Shown: positions 31,590-37,167 of the stretch, piece after piece | Numbering within the stretch: the first letter of the stretch is position 1 | Layout: every line of letters begins with the position of its first letter | Assembly (NCBI GenBank): GCA_031253955.1 | Contig: JAIRVJ010000071.1 | Coordinates: forward strand, 1-37,167 | Length of the DNA stretch: 37,167 nt | From: Burkholderiaceae bacterium | Lineage (GTDB): Bacteria; Pseudomonadota; Gammaproteobacteria; Burkholderiales; Burkholderiaceae_C | Direction of reading: 5' to 3' | Notes under the pieces: generated by a model | Seen by the model: the letters and a program-made list of their open reading frames with translations, nothing else | What the model was told of the DNA's origin: nothing | Databases searched by the model: none | Program-made: the position numbers and the translations under genes

Positions 31590-32570
31590 TTACTTTCCTT
31601 CGCCCGCCTCCACCGTCCACCCCGCATGGGGGCCGCGCGCTAGCGCGTGTTGCAGCACGGGAAGGGCGGTTTGCAGGGCGGGGGCCAGGGTGTGCGGGGG
31701 GTTGATGACGAACATGCCGCTGGCGCGCAGGGGCGGCGGCTGGGTGGCGGGCAGGGTTGTGCTTTGCGGGCTGCCGACCGAGAGCGTGGCGTGCAGCCAG
31801 GGTCGCCCGGCTTGGCGGGCCAGCGTGCGCAAGCGGCGCGGCAAGTCGTGCGCCTGGGGGCGGGCGATGATGGGGTGCCACACCAGATAAACGCCGGTGG
31901 CAAAGCGGCGCAGGCTGTCCTCCACGGCTGCGGCCACTTTTGCGTAGTCGCTCTTGATTTCGTAGCTGGGGTCGATCAGCACGAGCGCGCGGCGCGATCC
32001 GGCGCTGCCGGGCGGCGGGGGCAGCAGCCCTTTCAGCCCTTCAAAACCGTCTTGCCGCGCCACGCTGATTTGGCGGCCTGCCTGCAATTGCGCCACGTGC
32101 GCTTGCAGCGCCTGGCTGTCGGCGGGGTGCAGCTCGAACAGTTTGAGACGGTCGTGCACCGCCGCGCGCGCTGGCTCGCTCATGGCCGCGTACATCAAAA
32201 AGGGCGAGCCGGGGTAGATGCGCCAGGGCGCGGCGGCGTTGAAGCTGGCTACCTGCGCGAGGTAGTCCGAGACCGGGTCTGCTTCCTGATTCGTAGCGTC
32301 ATGTCCATGTGTGATATGGGTTTCAGCCAGATTCAGTGATGAAAAGCGCGCGCGGTACAGCGTTTCGAGCCGCGCGATGCCGTGCCCGGCCTCGCCCGCA
32401 GTGCGCGCCGCCGTGCTGTCGAGCCGGTACAAGCCGGCGCCGGCGTGGGTGTCAATGAGGGTGAGCGGCGCGCTCTTGCGCATCAGGCGCTGCAGCACGG
32501 CCAGCAGCGTCAGGTGTTTGAGTGCGTCGGCATGGTTGCCGGCGTGAAAGGCGTGGCGGTAACTGAACAT
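31590..32570 (-). CDS. rlmJ: 23S rRNA (adenine(2030)-N6)-methyltransferase RlmJ
   Basis: A 326-residue SAM-dependent methyltransferase acting on A2030 of 23S rRNA. The start MFSYRHAFHAGNHADALKH is the invariant RlmJ N-terminus. LIDTHAGAGLY is the SAM-binding loop, VLIDPSYE the catalytic DPPY-type motif (DPSY here), and GMFVINPPHTL lies near the end. The protein is somewhat longer than E. coli RlmJ (about 280 residues), with extra loops and a Pro-rich PPPPGSAG insert. It is divergent from rplM. Confidence 0.93.
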   Translation of the reverse strand: MFSYRHAFHAGNHADALKHLTLLAVLQRLMRKSAPLTLIDTHAGAGLYRLDSTAARTAGEAGHGIARLETLYRARFSSLNLAETHITHGHDATNQEADPVSDYLAQVASFNAAAPWRIYPGSPFLMYAAMSEPARAAVHDRLKLFELHPADSQALQAHVAQLQAGRQISVARQDGFEGLKGLLPPPPGSAGSRRALVLIDPSYEIKSDYAKVAAAVEDSLRRFATGVYLVWHPIIARPQAHDLPRRLRTLARQAGRPWLHATLSVGSPQSTTLPATQPPPLRASGMFVINPPHTLAPALQTALPVLQHALARGPHAGWTVEAGEGK

Positions 32571-32593
32571 GGGGTGATGCTAAGGCATTCGGA

Positions 32594-32599
32594 TACAAT
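32594..32599 (+). promoter_or_regulatory. Candidate -10 element of the rplM-rpsI promoter
   Basis: TACAAT lies 130 bases ahead of rplM, in the divergent space with rlmJ. No good -35 box is seen at 16-18 bases upstream. A leader of about 120 bases would precede rplM and could hold a ribosomal-protein autoregulation site, but I cannot identify one. Confidence 0.35.
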
Positions 32600-32728
32600 A
32601 TTTAGTTCTGCAGCGTCCGGCCCCGCGGCAAAAGTCTGTTCCGGATTCACCCCGCCTAAGAGGCTTCCACCAGAGAAGCACCGACCGCGGAAAAGGGCCT
32701 TTCGTTCATTCCTCAAGGAAAAGCACTC

Positions 32729-33157
32729 ATGAAAACATTCAGCGCCAAACCCGCTGAGGTGACGCACGAGTGGTTTGTGATTGACGCCACCGACAAGGTG
32801 CTCGGCCGGGTAGCCAGCGAAGTTGCCCACCGTCTGCGCGGCAAGCATAAAGCCATTTACACGCCTCACGTGGATACGGGCGACTTCATCGTCGTCGTCA
32901 ACGCCGCCAAACTTCGCGTCACCGGCGCCAAGGATATCGGCAAGAAGTACTACCGCCACACCGGCTACCCCGGCGGCATCCGCGAGACCAACTTCCGCGA
33001 CATGCAGGCCAAGCACCCCGGCCGCGCGCTGGAAAAGGCCGTCAAGGGTATGCTGCCCAAAGGCCCGCTCGGTTACGCCATGATCAAAAAGCTCAAGGTC
33101 TATGGCGAGGCGGAGCATCCGCACTCGGCCCAGCAACCCAAGGCGCTTGCCGTTTAA
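32729..33157 (+). CDS. rplM: 50S ribosomal protein L13
   Basis: A 142-residue ribosomal protein of the large subunit. Markers: [39 protein letters not shown], the H[12 protein letters not shown] segment, [12 protein letters not shown] and [17 protein letters not shown] precedes the ATG by nine bases. It is the first gene of the conserved rplM-rpsI operon, 12 bases ahead of rpsI. Confidence 0.99.
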   Translation: MKTFSAKPAEVTHEWFVIDATDKVLGRVASEVAHRLRGKHKAIYTPHVDTGDFIVVVNAAKLRVTGAKDIGKKYYRHTGYPGGIRETNFRDMQAKHPGRALEKAVKGMLPKGPLGYAMIKKLKVYGEAEHPHSAQQPKALAV

Positions 33158-33169
33158 AGGAGTACCGCG

Positions 33170-33562
33170 ATGATTGGTGAATGGAACAATGGCACTGGCC
33201 GCCGCAAGACCAGCGTGGCCCGCGTGTTTCTGAAAAAAGGCTCCGGCCAGATCACGATCAACGGCAAGCCGATTGAGGAATTCTTTGGCCGCCAGACCTC
33301 GATCATGATCGCCCGGCAGCCGTTGGCGCTCACGCAAAACGTCGAGAACTTCGACATTCAGGTGAATGTGTTCGGCGGAGGCGAATCGGGCCAGGCTGGA
33401 GCGGTGCGCCACGGCATCACGCGCGCGCTGCTCGACTACGACGCCAGCCTCAAGCCCCAACTGTCGGCAGCCGGCTACGTTACGCGCGACGCCCGCGAGG
33501 TGGAGCGCAAGAAGGTCGGCCTGCATTCGGCGCGCCGGCGCAAGCAGTTCAGCAAGCGCTGA
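33170..33562 (+). CDS. rpsI: 30S ribosomal protein S9
   Basis: A 130-residue small-subunit protein. The N-terminus [16 protein letters not shown], the loop [14 protein letters not shown]-type segment, and the C-terminal tail [17 protein letters not shown] that reaches the P-site tRNA are all present. The ribosome binding site AAAGGAG lies eight bases upstream. A strong terminator follows. Confidence 0.99.
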   Translation: MIGEWNNGTGRRKTSVARVFLKKGSGQITINGKPIEEFFGRQTSIMIARQPLALTQNVENFDIQVNVFGGGESGQAGAVRHGITRALLDYDASLKPQLSAAGYVTRDAREVERKKVGLHSARRRKQFSKR

Positions 33563-33582
33563 TCGGCCACTCTTCCCGTGCC

Positions 33583-33626
33583 AGCCGCGCGAGTGTGTTT
33601 TGCACGCTCGCGCGGCTTTGTTTTTT
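33583..33626 (+). terminator. Rho-independent terminator of rplM-rpsI
   Basis: A 15-base GC-rich stem, agccgcgcgagtgtg (33583-33597) with gcacgctcgcgcggct (33602-33617, one G-U pair), followed by the T-rich ttgtttttt. Confidence 0.92.
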
Positions 33627-33711
33627 GCCGCCGGGCCGCCCCGAGGCAAAAAGCGCCCCCCCCGGGGGGCAGCGAACCTTGCGAAGCGTGGAAGCGTGGG
33701 GGCATTTTTTA
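33627..33711. repeat. GC-rich dispersed repeat with hairpin
   Basis: A stretch with gccgccccgaggcaaaaagcg, a 7-base stem gcccccc/ggggggc (33655-33670), then gcgaagcgtggaagcgtgggggcattttttag. It is non-coding and lies between the rpsI terminator and the bactofilin gene. I recall similar sequence scattered in Comamonadaceae genomes; only one copy is seen in this window. The closing T-run could add a second terminator. Confidence 0.45.
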
Positions 33712-33771
33712 GCAGCGCCAGCAGCGGCGTGGTAGAAACGCGAATTCATTGAATTTACGGAGTGACACGCC

Positions 33772-34245
33772 ATGCTGGGACTCAAGAAGCAGCTTTCCGT
33801 CAAGAGCATCATCGGGCCGGGTATGCAGGTGAACGGGCCGGTCACGTTCCAGGACGGTCTGCAAATCGACGGTACGGTGCTGGGCGAGGTCAGAGCCGCG
33901 GCCGACCAGCCGAGCCTGCTGGTCATCACCGAAACCGGCACGGTGCACGGGGCCATCAGCGCCGATCATGTGGTGATCGGCGGCGCGGTGAACGGCCCGG
34001 TGCGGGCGGGTGAATTGCTGGAATTGCAAGCCAAAGCCAGGGTCGAGGGCGACGTGCAGTACAAGGCGCTGGAGATGCAGCAGGGTGCCATCATCGCGGG
34101 CCAGTTGCGTCCGCAGTTGACCCCGCGCGCGACGGGCGGCGGGCCGACCGAGCCTGCGCTGGAGCCGCTGTCTGTCTTGCAGGATCCTGCGTTCGCCGAT
34201 TCCGACCTGACGCCGTTCGTCAAGCGCGATACCCGACTATTTTGA
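33772..34245 (+). CDS. Bactofilin family cytoskeletal protein
   Basis: A 157-residue protein made mostly of a short beta-helix: GMQVNGPVTFQDGLQIDGTVLGEV, LLVITETGTVHGAISADHVVIGGAVNGPV and ARVEGDVQYKALEMQQGAIIAG are the repeating rungs. Bactofilins polymerise without nucleotide and position cell-wall or pole-associated enzymes. The C-terminal 45 residues are a Pro-rich tail. ACGGAG lies nine bases before the start. In many betaproteobacteria a bactofilin gene is found next to erpA, as here (33 bases apart). Confidence 0.92.
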   Translation: MLGLKKQLSVKSIIGPGMQVNGPVTFQDGLQIDGTVLGEVRAAADQPSLLVITETGTVHGAISADHVVIGGAVNGPVRAGELLELQAKARVEGDVQYKALEMQQGAIIAGQLRPQLTPRATGGGPTEPALEPLSVLQDPAFADSDLTPFVKRDTRLF

Positions 34246-34278
34246 TATGCTACCGGGATTGACCCACAGGAGCACCTC

Positions 34279-34653
34279 ATGAACACCGTCGCAGAAAGCG
34301 CCACCGTTACTCAAATGCCCGACCCCATCGTCTTCACCGACAGCGCCGCCGCCAAGGTGGCCGAGCTGATTGCCGAGGAAGGCAACCCCGATCTCAAGCT
34401 GCGCGTGTTCGTGCAAGGCGGCGGCTGCGCGGGTTTCCAATACGGCTTCACGTTCGACGAAATCGCCAACGACGACGACACCACCATGACCAAGAACGGC
34501 GTCTCGTTGCTGATCGACGCCATGAGCTACCAGTATCTGGTCGGCGCCGAGATCGATTACAAGGAAGACCTGCAAGGCGCGCAGTTCGTCATCAAGAACC
34601 CCAACGCCGTCACCACCTGCGGCTGCGGCTCGTCGTTTTCGATGCAGGAATGA
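34279..34653 (+). CDS. erpA: Iron-sulfur cluster insertion protein ErpA
   Basis: A 124-residue A-type carrier that passes [4Fe-4S] clusters to apo-proteins, including isoprenoid-synthesis and respiratory enzymes. The conserved cysteines are Cys50 ([11 protein letters not shown]), Cys114 and Cys116 (TTCGCGSSF). The first ~15 residues are variable. ACAGGAG precedes the start. The Fe-S-rich NosG and NosH proteins of this genome would be plausible clients, but that is inference. Confidence 0.96.
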   Translation: MNTVAESATVTQMPDPIVFTDSAAAKVAELIAEEGNPDLKLRVFVQGGGCAGFQYGFTFDEIANDDDTTMTKNGVSLLIDAMSYQYLVGAEIDYKEDLQGAQFVIKNPNAVTTCGCGSSFSMQE

Positions 34654-34712
34654 AGGCTGTGGTTGATGTGCCAGGCGCGGCCCTGAAAAAGACTGATTCC
34701 GTTTGAAATTTC

Positions 34713-36544
<1,832 letters not shown>

Positions 36545-36552
36545 GGGGAGCA

Positions 36553-37167
36553 TCATCCAAGCAAGCGGTTCAGGGCTTCCTGATATTTCGCGGCGGTTTG
36601 GGCGATGACCTGGGGCGGCAAGGGGGGCGGCGGGGGGGTTTTGGGCCAGGGGTGGCCGTTGATGCGGGCGGAGGCTAGCCAATCGCGCAGAAACTGTTTG
36701 TCGAAGCTGGGCGGGTTGCGGCCTTCTTCGTGGCTTTCGGCGGGCCAGTAGCGCGAGGAGTCGGGGGTTAGCACTTCGTCCATCAGCACCAGCGCGCCTG
36801 ATTCATCCAGGCCGAACTCGAATTTGGTGTCGGCAATGAGGATGCCCTTGCGCGCGGCGATGCCGGCGGCGCGGGTGTAGAGCGCGATTGCGGTGTCGCG
36901 GATTTGCGCGGCCAGCTTGGCGCCTACCATGTCCACCGTGCGCTCGAAGGTGATGTTCTCGTCGTGCTCGCCCATTTCGGCCTTGGCCGCCGGGGTGTAG
37001 ATGGGCTGCGGCAATTTGCTGGCGTTTTGCAGGCCGGCGGGCAGGCGCACGCCGCAGACCGATTGCACTGCCTGGTATTCCTGCCAGCCGCTGCCGGCCA
37101 GATAGCCGCGCACCACGGCTTCGATAAGCACGGGCTTCAGGCGCTTGACCAGCATGGCGCGGCCGGC
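36553..37167 (-). CDS. purC: SAICAR synthase PurC, C-terminal part (runs off the window)
   Basis: Phosphoribosylaminoimidazole-succinocarboxamide synthase of purine synthesis. The last ~204 residues are present; the start lies beyond position 37167. Markers: [44 protein letters not shown], and [34 protein letters not shown] Pro-rich loop ([10 protein letters not shown]) near the C-terminus is a common feature of the betaproteobacterial form. It pairs closely with pyrF. Confidence 0.95.
   Translation of the reverse strand, partial: AGRAMLVKRLKPVLIEAVVRGYLAGSGWQEYQAVQSVCGVRLPAGLQNASKLPQPIYTPAAKAEMGEHDENITFERTVDMVGAKLAAQIRDTAIALYTRAAGIAARKGILIADTKFEFGLDESGALVLMDEVLTPDSSRYWPAESHEEGRNPPSFDKQFLRDWLASARINGHPWPKTPPPPPLPPQVIAQTAAKYQEALNRLLG

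Overview
The window reads as chromosomal DNA of a high-GC betaproteobacterium, most likely Burkholderiales and probably Comamonadaceae. The basis is the order yadG/yadH-type ABC exporter - ibaG - murA, the blocks rplM-rpsI-bactofilin-erpA and pyrF-purC, and several short dispersed palindromic repeats of a kind I remember (not checked) from Comamonadaceae. No rRNA, tRNA, CRISPR array or transposase gene was seen.

Layout. 1-6526: a repeat fragment, an orphan HicB-like protein, murA, ibaG, an ABC-2 exporter pair and a minor type IV pilin set (pilX, pilW, pilV), all on the minus strand. 6690-6989: the first 67 codons of an O-acetylserine sulfhydrylase gene, then unrelated sequence. 7080-18754: a complete clade II ('atypical', Sec-exported) nitrous oxide reductase cluster on the plus strand, in the order nosZ - monohaem cyt c - dihaem cyt c - nosB - nosD - nosG - nosH - nosF - nosL - nosY - tlpA-like - second nosD. 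No nosR or nosX is present. 18755-19055: two nested-palindrome repeats. 19056-27455: a CusF-like copper protein, an HNH nuclease, htpX, pyrC, an acyltransferase, an AAA/DUF4143 ATPase, an Atm1-type ABC exporter and a YciA-like thioesterase. 27597-31166: accessory DNA with a structured leader, a small unknown gene, an XRE regulator, and a run of four secreted or lipoprotein genes including a DsbC-like protein. 31590-37167: rlmJ, rplM-rpsI, bactofilin, erpA, a nitronate monooxygenase-like protein, pyrF and the 3' part of purC.

How the nos genes work together. NosZ carries all seven CuZ histidines and the CuA ligands and reduces N2O to N2 in the periplasm. The two c-type cytochromes are the likely direct electron donors. 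NosB, NosG and NosH are the clade II membrane and iron-sulfur proteins thought to link the quinone pool to the periplasm, in place of NosR. NosD, NosF and NosY form the ABC-type maturation complex for CuZ, with NosL as copper-delivering lipoprotein. A TlpA-like thioredoxin could keep copper-ligand thiols reduced. Stop/start overlaps tie several genes together, while GC-rich hairpins after nosZ and after the dihaem cytochrome could lower expression of the downstream maturation genes.

Most notable points: the nos cluster begins right after a broken cysteine synthase gene, which suggests insertion; the cluster ends with a second, shorter NosD; and at least five AT-rich ~80-110 bp palindromic elements sit at gene ends across the window. 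Nothing here is clearly a wholly new system. The duplicated NosD, the repeat families and the structured leader at 27933-28229 are the best leads.
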